A DNA stretch of 64,000 bases, taken from the NCBI GenBank assembly GCA_030246985.1, contig CP107246.1, positions 1,800,282 through 1,864,281 on the forward strand, given 5' to 3'. Of the stretch, positions 1 through 9,837 are shown in pieces. The notes below the pieces were generated by a model, which saw only the letters and a program-made list of their open reading frames with translations, was not told the origin of the DNA and did not search any database. Each line of letters begins with the position of its first letter. The stretch's first letter is position 1. Position numbers and translations under genes: made by a program. This DNA comes from Candidatus Nitricoxidivorans perseverans. GTDB taxonomy: Bacteria; Pseudomonadota; Gammaproteobacteria; Burkholderiales; Rhodocyclaceae.

Positions 1-229
1 GCCTTTGAACAGGAGCATTTCTTATATCTCCCTGAGATTAATGATGATGAGTGGCACTGGATGTGGATAATATAATAAAAATTATTATTTTCAATGCATT
101 GTAATACAGATAACTCTATGCGGAGTCCTTGGTATGACTTGTGTGCAATTGTGGATGAAATCGGTGATCGGAAGGATTTTTGGAGTTATTCACAAATGAT
201 CCAGAAGATTTGCCGAGGTTGTTCAATGG
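1..229. other. oriC: candidate replication origin (oriC) beside dnaA
   Basis: Non-coding stretch after the dnaA stop codon, where dnaN would be expected just outside the window. It contains one perfect DnaA box (TTATCCACA, on the complementary strand at 62-70) and two boxes with one mismatch (complementary strand 150-158; direct 186-194). An AT-rich stretch at about 68-115 could serve as the unwinding element. Boxes plus an AT-rich element between dnaA and dnaN is a common bacterial origin arrangement. The left edge is cut by the window, so further boxes may lie outside. A second candidate site is the dnaA-rpmH gap, which has one perfect box. Confidence 0.65.
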
Positions 230-1615
230 TCAACCCTTGATGGTTTGCAACAGCACATGTAGATCATTGTTGAGCTGACCGTCCTTGGTACGGAGGTCGA
301 TGATGGTGCGGCAGGCATGCAGAACGGTCGTGTGGTCACGGCCGCCGAACGCGTCGCCGATCTCCGGGAGGCTGTGGGGTGTCAGTTCTCTCGCCAGCCA
401 CATGGCGATTTGGCGAGGCCGTGCAATCGCGCGGGTTCGCTTCTGCGAATACATCTCCGACACCTTGATCTTGAAGTAGTCGGCAACGTACTTCTGGATC
501 AGTTCCAGGGTGATCTGCCGGTTGTGGGCGCCGATGACGTCCTTCAGGGCTTCCTTGGCCACTTCCATATTGATGTCGCGGCCATGGAAGCGGGCGTAGG
601 CGATGACGCGGTTCAGCGCCCCTTCGAGTTCGCGGACATTGGAACGCAGGTTCTTGGCGATCAGGAAGGCGACGTCGTCGCCTAGATGAACCTGGGTCAC
701 TTCGGCCTTTTTCTTGAGGATGGCGACCCGCATTTCCAGTTCTGGCGGTTCGACCTGCACCGTCAGGCCCCAGTCGAAGCGGGAGATCAGCCTGTTTTCA
801 AGGCCCTGGATGTCCTTTGGATAGGTGTCGCAGGTGATGACAATCTGTTTCTTGGATTCGATCAATGCATTGAAAGCGAAGAAGAATTCCTCCTGCGTGC
901 GGTCCTTGCCATTGAGGAACTGGATGTCGTCGATGATCAGCAGGTCCAGGGAGCAGTAGTAGCGCTTGAAGTTGTCGAAGGCCTTTTGCTGATAGGCTCG
1001 GACCACGTCGGCGATATAGTCGTGGGCATGGACGTAGCGGACGATCCGGTCGGGGTTGTTGCGCCAGACCTCGTTGCCCAGTGCGTGAACCAAGTGGGTC
1101 TTGCCCAGGCCGACACCGCCGTAGACGAACAGCGGATTGTAGGAAGTGCCGGGGTTCAGGGCCACCTGCTGGGCGGCGGCGCGTGCCAGGTCGTTGGAAC
1201 GTCCGGTGACCAGGGTATCGAAAGAGAATTCAGGATTGAGGCGGGCCTTTTCATAGGCCGGGTTTGTCGTGCGGGAAACCGGGAGGGACGTCTGCGGAAT
1301 TTCGGCAAGCATGTCCTCAACTGGCAGCCCGTCTTCGATTTCCCCGGAAGTCTTGTCGATCGCGACCGCTGATTCATCCAGCGCGAGGCTGATGATCACC
1401 GGGCTGGAGAAGAATTGGCGGGAGAGGTTTTCAATTTTTCCAAGATAGCGCTCGCGCACCCATTGCAGGACAAAGCGGTTGGGCGCAAGCAGGCGCAAGT
1501 GATCCGGGGCACCCGTTTCGTTTTCCAGACGCAGGGATCTGATCCAGGTATTGAATTGCTGGACGGGCAGCTCCTGCTGGAAACTAGAGAGGCAGGCGGA
1601 CCAGAATTCGCTCAT
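230..1615 (-). CDS. dnaA: chromosomal replication initiator protein DnaA
   Basis: DnaA binds DnaA boxes at the origin, opens the duplex as an ATP-bound filament and recruits the replicative helicase. The 461-residue product has the N-terminal helicase-interaction domain (MSEFWSACLSSF start), a variable linker at about 80-125, the AAA+ domain with Walker A GGVGLGKT (166-173) and Walker B LLIIDD, and a C-terminal DNA-binding domain with the signature GRDHTTVLHA. The open frame extends 17 codons upstream to 1666. The ATG at 1613-1615 fits the start of family members, so the longer version was rejected. The gene diverges from rpmH and is probably autoregulated by the DnaA box at 1768-1776. Confidence 0.98.
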   Translation of the reverse strand: MSEFWSACLSSFQQELPVQQFNTWIRSLRLENETGAPDHLRLLAPNRFVLQWVRERYLGKIENLSRQFFSSPVIISLALDESAVAIDKTSGEIEDGLPVEDMLAEIPQTSLPVSRTTNPAYEKARLNPEFSFDTLVTGRSNDLARAAAQQVALNPGTSYNPLFVYGGVGLGKTHLVHALGNEVWRNNPDRIVRYVHAHDYIADVVRAYQQKAFDNFKRYYCSLDLLIIDDIQFLNGKDRTQEEFFFAFNALIESKKQIVITCDTYPKDIQGLENRLISRFDWGLTVQVEPPELEMRVAILKKKAEVTQVHLGDDVAFLIAKNLRSNVRELEGALNRVIAYARFHGRDINMEVAKEALKDVIGAHNRQITLELIQKYVADYFKIKVSEMYSQKRTRAIARPRQIAMWLARELTPHSLPEIGDAFGGRDHTTVLHACRTIIDLRTKDGQLNNDLHVLLQTIKG

Positions 1616-1745
1616 GGCGGGATCATCGCATGGCTGGGCGACATCGCCGATATGATGACATTGCATTGATATTTAACGGAATTTGTTGTGCTTGACCGAC
1701 CATTGGAATGGACGGTTGCGATGCGAGTGGGGAGTCTTCTTGCGC

Positions 1746-1776
1746 ATTCTAGCGAGTTCCGACAAGGTTATCCACA
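1746..1776 (-). promoter_or_regulatory. dnaA promoter region with perfect DnaA box
   Basis: A perfect DnaA box TTATCCACA lies at 1768-1776. On the minus strand it is followed by a -10-like TAGAAT at 1751-1746, upstream of dnaA. A DnaA box beside the promoter is the known arrangement for DnaA autoregulation. No good -35 is seen at 17 bp, so the exact promoter is uncertain. Confidence 0.5.
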
Positions 1777-1797
1777 AGCTGGGATGAGAAAATAGAG

Positions 1798-1826
1798 TTG
1801 ACAAAAGCGGCGTCGGGCGATGTAAT
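1798..1826 (+). promoter_or_regulatory. sigma70 promoter of the rpmH operon
   Basis: Consensus -35 TTGACA (1798-1803), a 17-bp spacer and -10 TGTAAT (1821-1826, five of six matches), 29 bp before the rpmH start codon. This is the best promoter match noticed in the window and fits high expression of ribosomal protein L34. Confidence 0.8.
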
Positions 1827-1855
1827 CGCGCGTTTCTCTCAAGAGTGAGCGCGCC

Positions 1856-1990
1856 ATGAAACGGACTTATCAACCTTCCGTCGTACGTCGTAAGCGTACC
1901 CACGGTTTCCTTGTGCGCATGCGCACCCGCGGCGGCCGCGCCGTCATCCGTGCTCGCCGCGCCAAGGGCCGTCATCGCCTGGGTGTCTGA
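1856..1990 (+). CDS. rpmH: 50S ribosomal protein L34
   Basis: A 44-residue, strongly basic protein of the large ribosomal subunit, starting [18 protein letters not shown] and ending RHRLGV, which is the full L34 family pattern. The length is normal. It opens the rpmH-rnpA-yidD-yidC-mnmE gene run and lies directly behind a near-consensus promoter. It is shorter than most gene-finder cut-offs but unmistakable. Confidence 0.97.
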   Translation: MKRTYQPSVVRRKRTHGFLVRMRTRGGRAVIRARRAKGRHRLGV

Positions 1991-2021
1991 GTGCGCCGTC
2001 GCCAGGGTAAACATTGCCTGG

Positions 2022-2378
2022 ATGTCCATCGACGGCCATCAATTGTGGTTGAAGCGGCCGACTGAATTTTCGGCCGTCTCCGCCAGCCGGCAGGCGGTTC
2101 GCGGCGAGAACTTTGAATTGCGTTTTTCCCGGAACCACGGGAACTCGCCCCGCTTGGGGTTTGTGATCCCCAAACGCCTCGCGCGTCGCTCCGTCATGCG
2201 CAACCTGTTCAAGCGTCTGGCGAGGGAGGCGTTTCGCCATGCATTGCCGACGCTGCCGATGTTTGACATGGTGTTGCGCCTGACGCGAAAACCGGCACAG
2301 GACAGATTGTCGGATCGTGATGCGAGGCGGGCGTGGCGCGGGGAAATCGATGCCCTGCTGACCCGGATTGCGCCGTGA
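2022..2378 (+). CDS. rnpA: ribonuclease P protein component
   Basis: Protein subunit of RNase P, which helps the catalytic RNA mature the 5' ends of tRNAs. The 118-residue basic product has the family core: an N-terminal KRPTEF segment, [17 protein letters not shown], and the RNR-like NLFKRLARE helix. The ATG at 2022 was chosen because the frame upstream overlaps rpmH and has no family similarity. It follows rpmH by 31 bp, and its stop overlaps the yidD GTG start. Confidence 0.95.
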   Translation: MSIDGHQLWLKRPTEFSAVSASRQAVRGENFELRFSRNHGNSPRLGFVIPKRLARRSVMRNLFKRLAREAFRHALPTLPMFDMVLRLTRKPAQDRLSDRDARRAWRGEIDALLTRIAP

Positions 2379-2614
2379 CTGCTGGATACATCCTCAAATC
2401 CCTGCTGGCCGCGCCCTTGATCGCGCTGATCCGCATCTACCAGGTCGCCATCAGCCCCATGCTCGGACGCAGTTGTCGCTTTCATCCGACCTGTTCGGAG
2501 TACGCCGTGGAATCGCTTGAACGCCATGGTCCCGCCAGAGGTTTGTGGTTGGCGGTGCGCCGCATCGGACGCTGCCATCCATGGCATCCGGGCGGGTATG
2601 ATCCGGTGCCTTGA
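2375..2614 (+). CDS. yidD: membrane protein insertion efficiency factor YidD
   Basis: A 79-residue YidD/UPF0161 protein thought to assist YidC-mediated membrane insertion. The product shows the [11 protein letters not shown] segment and the conserved cysteines in [11 protein letters not shown] and the [10 protein letters not shown]-terminus. The GTG at 2375 overlaps the rnpA stop (GTGA) and gives the normal family length. An upstream in-frame ATG inside rnpA would give a non-homologous N-terminus. It lies between rnpA and yidC, as in most Proteobacteria. Confidence 0.95.
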   Translation: MTAGYILKSLLAAPLIALIRIYQVAISPMLGRSCRFHPTCSEYAVESLERHGPARGLWLAVRRIGRCHPWHPGGYDPVP

Positions 2615-2639
2615 ATCTTATTGCCTATCGAATGCCGCC

Positions 2640-4289
2640 ATGGACAACCAACGCCTGATCCTGTTTCTGGTTTTCAGCTTTTCCCTGATCATGCTCTGGG
2701 ATGCATGGCAGCGGCAACATCTGCCCCAGCCGCAGACCACGCCGTCTGCGGCCGTGACGAGCGCGGGTGCGCCCACCCCCACGGTATCGGCGCCCAACCC
2801 GCATGCAGCGGGCAGCGTAGCGCCGCCGACGGATACCGTGGCGTCGGCCGGCCAGCCCAAAACCGTCATCCGCACCGATCTTTTTGTCGCCGAAATCTCG
2901 GCCCTGGGGGGAGATATCACGCGCCTGGAGCTGGCCCACCACAAGGCGACCGAGGACAAGACACGCAATTTTGTCCTCTTCGAGGACAAGCATGCCTATG
3001 CCGCCCAGAGCGGGCTTATTGGCGCTCCGGGCGTCGTCGCGCTGCCCAGCCACAAGTCCGTCTGGCGGCTGCCGGAAGGCAGCCCGAAACTCAAGGAGGG
3101 CCAGGACGAGTTACGCGTTCGCATGGAGGCGGACGGCGGCGACGGTGTCGCGGTCGCCAAGACCTATGTGTTCCGTCGCGGCAGCTACCTGATCGACGTG
3201 GAATACGAGGTGGCCAACGGCGGTTCGGCGCCCCTGGGCGGCCATGCCTATTTCCAGCTCGTCCGCAACGACGTGCCCCCCGATGGCGCAAACGCCATGA
3301 TGGCCACCTTCACCGGCCCGGCCTTCTTCAGCGACGCCGAAAAATACCAGAAGGTGACGTTCGAGGACATCGCCAAGGGCAAGGCCAAGCATGCCGGCAA
3401 GGTCGGCGACGGCTGGGTGGCCATGGTGCAGCACTATTTCGTTTCAGCCTGGCTGCCGCCGGGCAAGGGCGAGCGTGAGTTCTTCACACGCAAGATCGGC
3501 GGCAACTTGTTCGCCGCCGGTGTCATCCTGCCCGTGGCGACCGTGGCGCCGGGTACGACGGGCAAGGTGGTCGTTCCCTTGTACGCCGGCCCGCAGGAAC
3601 AGGCGAAACTGGAAATGATCGCTCCCGGCCTCGACTTGGTCGTGGATTACGGCTGGCTGACGGTGATTGCCGCACCTCTTTACTGGGTGCTGGAGCTGAT
3701 CCATCGCCTGCTCGGCAACTGGGGATGGGCCATCATCGGCCTGACGGTGCTGCTCAAGGCGGCCTTCTTCCCGCTTTCGGCGGCGAGCTACAAGTCCATG
3801 GCGAAGATGCGCGTGCTGACGCCGAAGCTGATGAAGCTCAAGGAGACCTACGCCGACGACAAGCAGCGCATGAATCAGGAAATGATGGAGCTCTACAAGC
3901 GCGAGAAGGTGAACCCGCTCGGCGGCTGCCTGCCCGTCCTGGTGCAGATCCCCGTCTTCATCGCGCTCTACTGGGTGCTGCTGGGATCGGTAGAGATGCG
4001 CCAGACGCCCTGGCTGGGCTGGATCACCGACCTGTCGGCCAAGGATCCCTATTTCGTGCTGCCGCTCATCATGGGCGCCACGATGTTCATCCAGACCAAG
4101 CTCAACCCGACCCCGCCCGATCCCATGCAGGCGAAGATCATGCTGTTCATGCCCATCGTGTTCACGGGCATGTTCCTGTTCTTCCCCTCCGGCCTCGTCC
4201 TCTATTGGACGGTCAATAACGTGCTTTCGATCGCCCAGCAGTGGCAGGTGAACCGGATGATCGAGCGTGCCGGACTCAAAGCCCACTGA
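2640..4289 (+). CDS. yidC: membrane protein insertase YidC
   Basis: Inner-membrane insertase that places proteins such as the ATP synthase c subunit into the membrane, alone or with SecYEG. The 549-residue product has an N-terminal transmembrane segment ([15 protein letters not shown]), a low-complexity Ala/Pro/Thr linker, the large periplasmic domain typical of Gram-negative YidC, and a C-terminal 60KD_IMP domain with five hydrophobic segments from about residue 350. The ATG at 2640 starts MDNQRLIL, the usual YidC start. The 3' end overlaps the mnmE start by 23 bp, suggesting translational coupling. Confidence 0.97.
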   Translation: MDNQRLILFLVFSFSLIMLWDAWQRQHLPQPQTTPSAAVTSAGAPTPTVSAPNPHAAGSVAPPTDTVASAGQPKTVIRTDLFVAEISALGGDITRLELAHHKATEDKTRNFVLFEDKHAYAAQSGLIGAPGVVALPSHKSVWRLPEGSPKLKEGQDELRVRMEADGGDGVAVAKTYVFRRGSYLIDVEYEVANGGSAPLGGHAYFQLVRNDVPPDGANAMMATFTGPAFFSDAEKYQKVTFEDIAKGKAKHAGKVGDGWVAMVQHYFVSAWLPPGKGEREFFTRKIGGNLFAAGVILPVATVAPGTTGKVVVPLYAGPQEQAKLEMIAPGLDLVVDYGWLTVIAAPLYWVLELIHRLLGNWGWAIIGLTVLLKAAFFPLSAASYKSMAKMRVLTPKLMKLKETYADDKQRMNQEMMELYKREKVNPLGGCLPVLVQIPVFIALYWVLLGSVEMRQTPWLGWITDLSAKDPYFVLPLIMGATMFIQTKLNPTPPDPMQAKIMLFMPIVFTGMFLFFPSGLVLYWTVNNVLSIAQQWQVNRMIERAGLKAH

Positions 4290-5634
4290 CACCATCGCCG
4301 CCATCGCCACGGCGCCCGGCCGCGGCGGCATCGGCGTGGTGCGGGTGTCGGGCGCCGGCCTTGCGGATTTCGCCGAACGCCTGAGCGGCCTGCCGGGCTT
4401 AAGCATTGCGCCGCGCCGCGCCACGCTGGCTGACTTTCGCGCGGCGGACGGCGAACCCATCGACCGCGGCCTGCTGCTCCATTTCCCGGCGCCTCATTCA
4501 TTCACCGGGGAGGATGTGCTGGAACTGCACGGCCACGGCGGCCCGGTAGTGATGCAGATGCTGCTCTCACGCTGCGTCGAGCTGGGCGCGCGGTTGGCCG
4601 AGCCCGGCGAATTCACGCGCCGCGCTTTCCTGAACGACAAGATGGACCTCGCGCAGGCGGAAGGCGTGGCCGACCTGATCGAGGCGGCTTCCGCGCAGGC
4701 GGCGCGCTCCGCCCTGCGCTCCCTTTCCGGCGAGTTTTCCGGGCAGGTCCGCGGTCTGGTGGACCGCCTGATCGATCTGCGCATGCGGATCGAGGCGACA
4801 CTCGATTTCCCGGAAGAGGAGGTGGACCCCGCCCGCGATACCGACGCTGTGCCGCGCCTGGACGCCCTCCGGGAGGACCTGGCGGCCCTGCGTTCCCGCG
4901 CGCGTCAGGGAAGCCTGCTTCGCACGGGCCTTTCGGTGGTGCTGGCCGGCCTGCCCAATGTCGGCAAGTCCTCGCTGCTGAACCGGCTCGCCCGGGAGGA
5001 GCGAGCCATCGTCACCGAGGTGGCCGGTACCACGCGCGACGCGCTTCGGGAGACCATCCAGGTCGAGGGCATCCCCCTGCACATCACCGACACCGCCGGC
5101 CTGCGGGAAACCGGGGATGCGGTGGAGCGGATCGGCATCGAGCGCGCCTGGCAGGAAATCGGGCGGGCCGACGCCATCCTCCAGATCGTCGATGCGCGCG
5201 CCGGCGTCACGCCCGCCGACCAGGCCATCGCCGTGCGCCTGCCCGCCGGCGTCGAGCGCATCGTCGTCGAGAACAAGTGCGACCTCGCCCACGTGCCCGC
5301 CGGACGGTTCGAGGACGGGTCGCGCGGGGGCCAGGTGCACCTGAGGCTCTCCGCGAAGACCGGGGAGGGCATGGAGCTGCTGCACGACGAGTTGCTGCGC
5401 GTGGCGGGGTGGCGGGGCCACGGCGAGGACGCCCTGCTCGCGCGCGAGCGGCACCTGGAAGCGCTCGCCGAGGCATCCGGCCGGCTGGAGGCCGCAGCCG
5501 GGCAGCTGGCCCGCCTGGAGCTCTGCGCCGAGGAGCTTCGGCTGGCTCAGGAGGCGCTTTCACGCATCACCGGCGAATTCACGGCCGACGACCTGCTTGG
5601 GACGATATTCAGCCGGTTCTGCATCGGCAAGTGA
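4267..5634 (+). CDS. mnmE: tRNA uridine-5-carboxymethylaminomethyl modification GTPase MnmE
   Basis: GTPase that works with MnmG to modify wobble uridine 34 of certain tRNAs. The 455-residue protein has the N-terminal tetrahydrofolate-binding domain, a helical domain, an inserted G domain with G1 GLPNVGKSS (228-236), G3 DTAG (275-278) and G4 NKCD (336-339), and the C-terminal CIGK with the catalytic cysteine. It starts at a GTG inside the yidC 3' end. Its partner mnmG follows after a gap that holds two parS sites. Confidence 0.97.
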   Translation: MPDSKPTDTIAAIATAPGRGGIGVVRVSGAGLADFAERLSGLPGLSIAPRRATLADFRAADGEPIDRGLLLHFPAPHSFTGEDVLELHGHGGPVVMQMLLSRCVELGARLAEPGEFTRRAFLNDKMDLAQAEGVADLIEAASAQAARSALRSLSGEFSGQVRGLVDRLIDLRMRIEATLDFPEEEVDPARDTDAVPRLDALREDLAALRSRARQGSLLRTGLSVVLAGLPNVGKSSLLNRLAREERAIVTEVAGTTRDALRETIQVEGIPLHITDTAGLRETGDAVERIGIERAWQEIGRADAILQIVDARAGVTPADQAIAVRLPAGVERIVVENKCDLAHVPAGRFEDGSRGGQVHLRLSAKTGEGMELLHDELLRVAGWRGHGEDALLARERHLEALAEASGRLEAAAGQLARLELCAEELRLAQEALSRITGEFTADDLLGTIFSRFCIGK

Positions 5635-5635
5635 T

Positions 5636-5651
5636 TGTTTCACGTGAAACA
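5636..5651. promoter_or_regulatory. parS: parS site 1 (ParB binding)
   Basis: Perfect 16-bp palindrome TGTTTCACGTGAAACA, identical to the bacterial parS consensus, starting 2 bp after the mnmE stop codon. ParB (encoded at 8949-9806) is expected to load and spread from it for chromosome segregation. Confidence 0.95.
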
Positions 5652-5661
5652 CGCCCCGATT

Positions 5662-5677
5662 TGTTTCACGTGAAACA
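5662..5677. promoter_or_regulatory. parS: parS site 2 (ParB binding)
   Basis: Second perfect TGTTTCACGTGAAACA palindrome, 26 bp after the first (start to start), in the mnmE-mnmG gap. Pairs of parS sites close to the origin are known in other bacteria. The sites lie about 2.5 kb upstream of parAB. Confidence 0.95.
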
Positions 5678-5733
5678 GAAAGCCGGGGGTGGTCGGCGTA
5701 TGATTGCGCCTCCCTTTTTCTCGCTGGCTTTCG

Positions 5734-7581
5734 ATGCTTTTCCCTGAGCGATTCGATGTGATCGTGATTGGCGGCGGCCATGCCGGCACGGAGGCCGCGC
5801 TGGCTGCGGCGCGCATCGGCGCGCGGACGTTGCTCCTGACCCACAACATCGAGACGCTGGGCGCGATGTCCTGCAATCCCTCCATCGGCGGCATCGGCAA
5901 GGGGCATCTGGTCAAGGAGATCGACGCGCTGGGCGGCGCCATGGCGGCGGCGACCGACGAGGCCGGCATCCAGTTCCGCATCCTCAACGCCTCCAAGGGG
6001 CCGGCCGTGCGCGCCACCCGCGCCCAGGCCGACCGGTCGCTCTACCGGCAGGCCATCCGCACGCGGCTGGAGAGCCACCCGAACCTGACCCTGTTCCAGC
6101 AGGCGGCCGACGACCTGATCGTCGAGGGCGATCGGGTCACCGGCGTCGTCACGCAACTGGGCATCCGTTTCGAGGCGCCGTCGGTGGTGCTCACGGCCGG
6201 CACCTTCCTGAACGGACTCGTCCATGTGGGCCTGGAAAACTACCGGGCCGGCCGGTTCGGCGATCCGCCGTCGCTGGTTTTGGCGCAACGCCTGCGCGAA
6301 CTGCAACTGCCGGCGGGGCGCCTCAAGACCGGCACACCGCCGCGACTCGACGGCAAGACCATCGACTTCTCGGTCATGGAGCGCCAGCCGGGCGACGATC
6401 CCGTGCCGGTATTTTCGTTTCTTGGGAATCCGACGCGGCATCCGCGCCAGATTCCCTGCTGGATCACCCATACCAACGCCCGCACCCACGACATCATTCG
6501 CGGCGGCCTGGACCGCTCGCCGATGTTCACCGGCGCCATCGAGGGCGTGGGGCCGCGCTACTGCCCGTCCATCGAGGACAAGATCCACAAGTTCGCCGGC
6601 AAAGACAGCCATCAGGTGTTCCTGGAGCCGGAAGGACTGACCACCCATGAGTTTTACCCGCAGGGCGTTTCGACCAGCCTACCCTTCGACGTGCAGATCG
6701 AGCTGGTGCGTTCCATCCGCGGGCTGGAGAACGTCCACATCACCCGGCCGGGCTATGCCATCGAGTACGACTACTTCGACCCGCACAATCTCAAGTCGTC
6801 GCTGGAAACGAAGTCCATCCGCGGCCTGTTCTTCGCCGGCCAAATCAACGGCACCACGGGCTACGAGGAGGCGGCGGCGCAGGGCCTGCTGGCCGGCGTC
6901 AACGCCGCACGCCACACCCGCGAACTCGAACCCTGGTGCCCGCGGCGTGATGTGGCCTACCTCGGCGTGATGGTCGACGACCTCATCACGCGCGGCGTCT
7001 CCGAGCCCTACCGGATGTTCACCAGCCGCGCCGAATACCGCCTGTCCCTGCGCGAGGACAACGCCGACCTGCGCCTGACCGGAATCGGCCGCGAGCTGGG
7101 ACTTGTCGACGACACCCGCTGGGATGCCTTCAGCCGCAAGCGCGACGCCATCGACCGGGAACTTGAACGACTGCGGGACACCTGGGTCAATCCGAAGCTG
7201 GGCGCCGGAAGCGACGACCGGAAGTACCGGCTGCTCGACCTGCTGCGCCGGCCGGAGATCCGCTACCGGGATATTTCGGCGCTGCCGGGCGCGGGGGAGG
7301 GCGTGGCGGACGCGACGGTCGCCGAACAGGTGGAGACCGAGGCCAAGTACGCGGGCTACGTGGCGCGCCAGAAGGAGGAGGTGGCCCGGGCCGAGGCGCA
7401 GGAAACTCTGCGGCTGCCGGACGGCCTCGACTACGGCGAAGTGAGGGGTTTGTCCATCGAGGTGCGGCAGAAGCTCGCGCAGCACCGTCCGGAAACCGTG
7501 GGCCAAGCCTCACGCATCCAGGGCGTGACGCCGGCGGCGATCTCGCTGCTGCTGGTACACCTCAAGAGGAGGTCGAAGTGA
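5734..7581 (+). CDS. mnmG: tRNA uridine-5-carboxymethylaminomethyl modification enzyme MnmG
   Basis: FAD-dependent partner of MnmE (formerly GidA). The 615-residue product begins [18 protein letters not shown] with the dinucleotide-binding GGGHAG at 13-18, and has family blocks such as [19 protein letters not shown] and a C-terminal helical MnmE/tRNA-binding region. A TTG ten codons upstream (5704) is also in frame, but the ATG at 5734 fits homologues. The last bases overlap the rsmG start (GTGA). Confidence 0.97.
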   Translation: MLFPERFDVIVIGGGHAGTEAALAAARIGARTLLLTHNIETLGAMSCNPSIGGIGKGHLVKEIDALGGAMAAATDEAGIQFRILNASKGPAVRATRAQADRSLYRQAIRTRLESHPNLTLFQQAADDLIVEGDRVTGVVTQLGIRFEAPSVVLTAGTFLNGLVHVGLENYRAGRFGDPPSLVLAQRLRELQLPAGRLKTGTPPRLDGKTIDFSVMERQPGDDPVPVFSFLGNPTRHPRQIPCWITHTNARTHDIIRGGLDRSPMFTGAIEGVGPRYCPSIEDKIHKFAGKDSHQVFLEPEGLTTHEFYPQGVSTSLPFDVQIELVRSIRGLENVHITRPGYAIEYDYFDPHNLKSSLETKSIRGLFFAGQINGTTGYEEAAAQGLLAGVNAARHTRELEPWCPRRDVAYLGVMVDDLITRGVSEPYRMFTSRAEYRLSLREDNADLRLTGIGRELGLVDDTRWDAFSRKRDAIDRELERLRDTWVNPKLGAGSDDRKYRLLDLLRRPEIRYRDISALPGAGEGVADATVAEQVETEAKYAGYVARQKEEVARAEAQETLRLPDGLDYGEVRGLSIEVRQKLAQHRPETVGQASRIQGVTPAAISLLLVHLKRRSK

Positions 7582-8177
7582 ATCTGCGCGAAGGCATCGC
7601 CGCCATGAATCTCGCGCTGCCCGAAGGCGCCGAGGAAAAGCTTGCCGCCTATCTGGCCCTGCTGGCCAAGTGGAACAATATCTACAATCTGACGGCCATC
7701 CGCGATCCCGCGCAGATGGTGACGCACCATGTGCTCGACTCGCTGGCGGTGCTGCCGCATCTAGACGACATCGAAACGCTTGCCGACGTGGGCAGTGGCG
7801 CGGGCCTGCCCGGCATTCCACTGGCCATTGTCCGCCCCGACCTGAAAGTCGCTTCCATCGAGGCCAGCCAGAAAAAATCGACCTTCCAGCAACAGGCGAA
7901 GATCGAGCTCGGACTGGACAACGTGAGCATTCACTGCGGCCGATCGGAAGTCCTGAAGCGAACTTTCGACGCCGCGATCTCGAGAGCCTTCGCCAGTCTG
8001 ACCGACTTCGCTCGCTATGCCGGCCATCTCTCGGACCGCCTGCTGGCCATGAAAGGCGCGTATCCTGCCGACGAACTTGCCGCCCTGCCGGCGGGCTGGA
8101 AACTCGGCGCTTGCCATTCCATCGAGGTGCCGGGTCTCGGCGCCCAACGCCATTTGCTTATCCTGGAGCGCGCCTGA
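7578..8177 (+). CDS. rsmG: 16S rRNA (guanine527-N7)-methyltransferase RsmG
   Basis: Methylates G527 of 16S rRNA using S-adenosylmethionine (formerly GidB). The 199-residue product has the SAM-binding loop [15 protein letters not shown] and the upstream [13 protein letters not shown] block typical of RsmG. The GTG start at 7578 overlaps the mnmG stop and is preceded by the ribosome-binding sequence GAGGAGGT. A downstream ATG (codon 10) is an alternative start. The stop overlaps the parA start (TGATG). Confidence 0.95.
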   Translation: MNLREGIAAMNLALPEGAEEKLAAYLALLAKWNNIYNLTAIRDPAQMVTHHVLDSLAVLPHLDDIETLADVGSGAGLPGIPLAIVRPDLKVASIEASQKKSTFQQQAKIELGLDNVSIHCGRSEVLKRTFDAAISRAFASLTDFARYAGHLSDRLLAMKGAYPADELAALPAGWKLGACHSIEVPGLGAQRHLLILERA

Positions 8178-8947
8178 TGCACATATTCGCCATCGCCAAC
8201 CAGAAGGGGGGGGTCGGCAAGACCACCACTTCCGTCAACCTCGCCGCCGCCCTGGCCCTGCAGGGGCAGCGCACGCTGCTGGTCGACCTCGATCCGCAGG
8301 GCAACGCCACCATGGGCAGCGGCATCGAGAAGCGATCCCTGGACAAGTCCGTTTATCACATGCTGCTCGGGTTGGCGCAGTTGGCGGAGGTGCGCGCAAG
8401 CTCGCCCGGCGGCTACGATCTGCTGCCCGCCAACCGCGACCTGGCCGGCGCCGAAATCGAAATGGTCGAACTGGACCGGCGCGAGCGGCGGTTGAAGGAG
8501 GCGCTGGCCGAGCATGCCGCGGACTACGATTTCGTGCTGATCGACTGCCCGCCCTCACTCTCGCTGCTGACGCTCAATGGCCTGTGCGCCGCCCACGGCG
8601 TGGTCATCCCGATGCAATGTGAGTACTTTGCGCTGGAAGGACTGTCCGATCTGGTGAATACCATCAAGAAAGTGCATGCCAACCTGAACCGCGACCTGAA
8701 GATCATCGGCCTGCTGCGCGTGATGTTCGATCCGCGCTCGACGCTTTCGAATCAGGTCTCGGCGCAGCTGGAACAGCATTTCGGCGACAAGGTGTTCAAG
8801 ACCTTGGTGCCGCGCAATGTGCGCTTGGCCGAAGCTCCCAGCCACGGCCTGCCGGGGGTGCTCTTCGACAGGACGTCGAGGGGCGCCCAGGCATATCTGA
8901 ACTTCGCCGCCGAGATGATCGAGCGCGTTGGAACCTGGAAGGAGTGA
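8177..8947 (+). CDS. parA: chromosome partitioning ATPase ParA (Soj)
   Basis: Walker-type ATPase that drives segregation of ParB-parS complexes along the nucleoid. The 256-residue protein has the deviant Walker A KGGVGKTTT (residues about 10-18), DLDPQGN and the Walker B stretch VLIDCPPSL. The ATG at 8177 overlaps the rsmG stop. The longer upstream open frame inside rsmG is not part of the gene. parB starts 1 bp after its stop. Confidence 0.97.
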   Translation: MHIFAIANQKGGVGKTTTSVNLAAALALQGQRTLLVDLDPQGNATMGSGIEKRSLDKSVYHMLLGLAQLAEVRASSPGGYDLLPANRDLAGAEIEMVELDRRERRLKEALAEHAADYDFVLIDCPPSLSLLTLNGLCAAHGVVIPMQCEYFALEGLSDLVNTIKKVHANLNRDLKIIGLLRVMFDPRSTLSNQVSAQLEQHFGDKVFKTLVPRNVRLAEAPSHGLPGVLFDRTSRGAQAYLNFAAEMIERVGTWKE

Positions 8948-8948
8948 C

Positions 8949-9806
8949 ATGAATCCGCCAAGACCAAAAGGCCTCGGCCGTGGGCTGGACGCCCTGCTGG
9001 CCGCCAACAACACGCCGGAGGCGAGCCGCCAGGAGACGCTTCCGGTGGGCGCGTTGCAACCGGGCAAGTATCAGCCGCGCACGCGCATGGACCCGGGCTC
9101 GCTGGAGGAGCTGGCCGACTCGATCAGGGCACAGGGCCTGATCCAGCCGATCTCCGTGCGCCCCGTCGGCAATGCGCGCTACGAGATCATCGCCGGCGAG
9201 CGGCGCTGGCGCGCTTCCCAGATCGCCGGCCTGGCGGAGGTGCCGGTGCTGATCCGGGATATTCCCGACAGTGCGGCCCTGGCCATGTCGCTGATCGAGA
9301 ACATCCAGCGCGAGGACCTCAACCCGCTGGAAGAGGCGGCCGGCCTCCAGCGGTTGATCGACGAGTTTTCCATGACCCACCAGCAGGCGGCCGATGCCAT
9401 CGGGCGGTCGCGTTCCGCCGCTTCCAACCTGTTGCGCCTGCTGCAACTGGCCAAGCCGGCCCAGGACATGCTGATGGCGGGCGACATCGAGATGGGCCAT
9501 GCACGCGCCCTGCTCCCGCTGGCCAAGGCCGAGCAGGGCAGGGTGGCGGCGCTGGTGGTGGAAAAAGGCTGGTCGGTGCGGGAAACCGAGAAACTGGTGG
9601 CGCGCGAACTCAACCCGCCGGCGAAGAAGGCGACCAGGAAGGGCGCCGATAGGGATCTGCAACGCCTGGAAGAGGAATTGTCCGACAGCCTGGGAGCCAC
9701 GGTGAAGATCGCCGCCAACCGCAAGGGCGCGGGCAGCCTGACCATACGCTTCGCCAGCCTCGACCAGCTCGACGGTTTGCTCGAAAGGTTGTGCCAGAAG
9801 GCTTAA
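8949..9806 (+). CDS. parB: chromosome partitioning protein ParB (Spo0J)
   Basis: CTPase/DNA-binding protein that recognises parS, clamps DNA and stimulates ParA. The 285-residue product begins MNPPRPKGLGRGLDALL, has the ParB N-terminal domain with GERRWRA and ENIQREDLNPLEEA, a helix-turn-helix (MTHQQAADAIGRSRSAASNL) and a C-terminal dimerisation region. Its probable targets are the two parS sites at 5636 and 5662. Confidence 0.97.
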   Translation: MNPPRPKGLGRGLDALLAANNTPEASRQETLPVGALQPGKYQPRTRMDPGSLEELADSIRAQGLIQPISVRPVGNARYEIIAGERRWRASQIAGLAEVPVLIRDIPDSAALAMSLIENIQREDLNPLEEAAGLQRLIDEFSMTHQQAADAIGRSRSAASNLLRLLQLAKPAQDMLMAGDIEMGHARALLPLAKAEQGRVAALVVEKGWSVRETEKLVARELNPPAKKATRKGADRDLQRLEEELSDSLGATVKIAANRKGAGSLTIRFASLDQLDGLLERLCQKA

Positions 9807-9837
9807 AATAATTGCTTTAAATCAAGGAAAACGGATC

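Noticed and set aside
1616-1666. Longer dnaA N-terminus
   Set aside because: The 17 extra residues do not match DnaA; MSEFW at 1615 is the usual start.
5636-5677. Terminator after mnmE
   Set aside because: The palindromes are exact parS consensus sites and lack a T tract.
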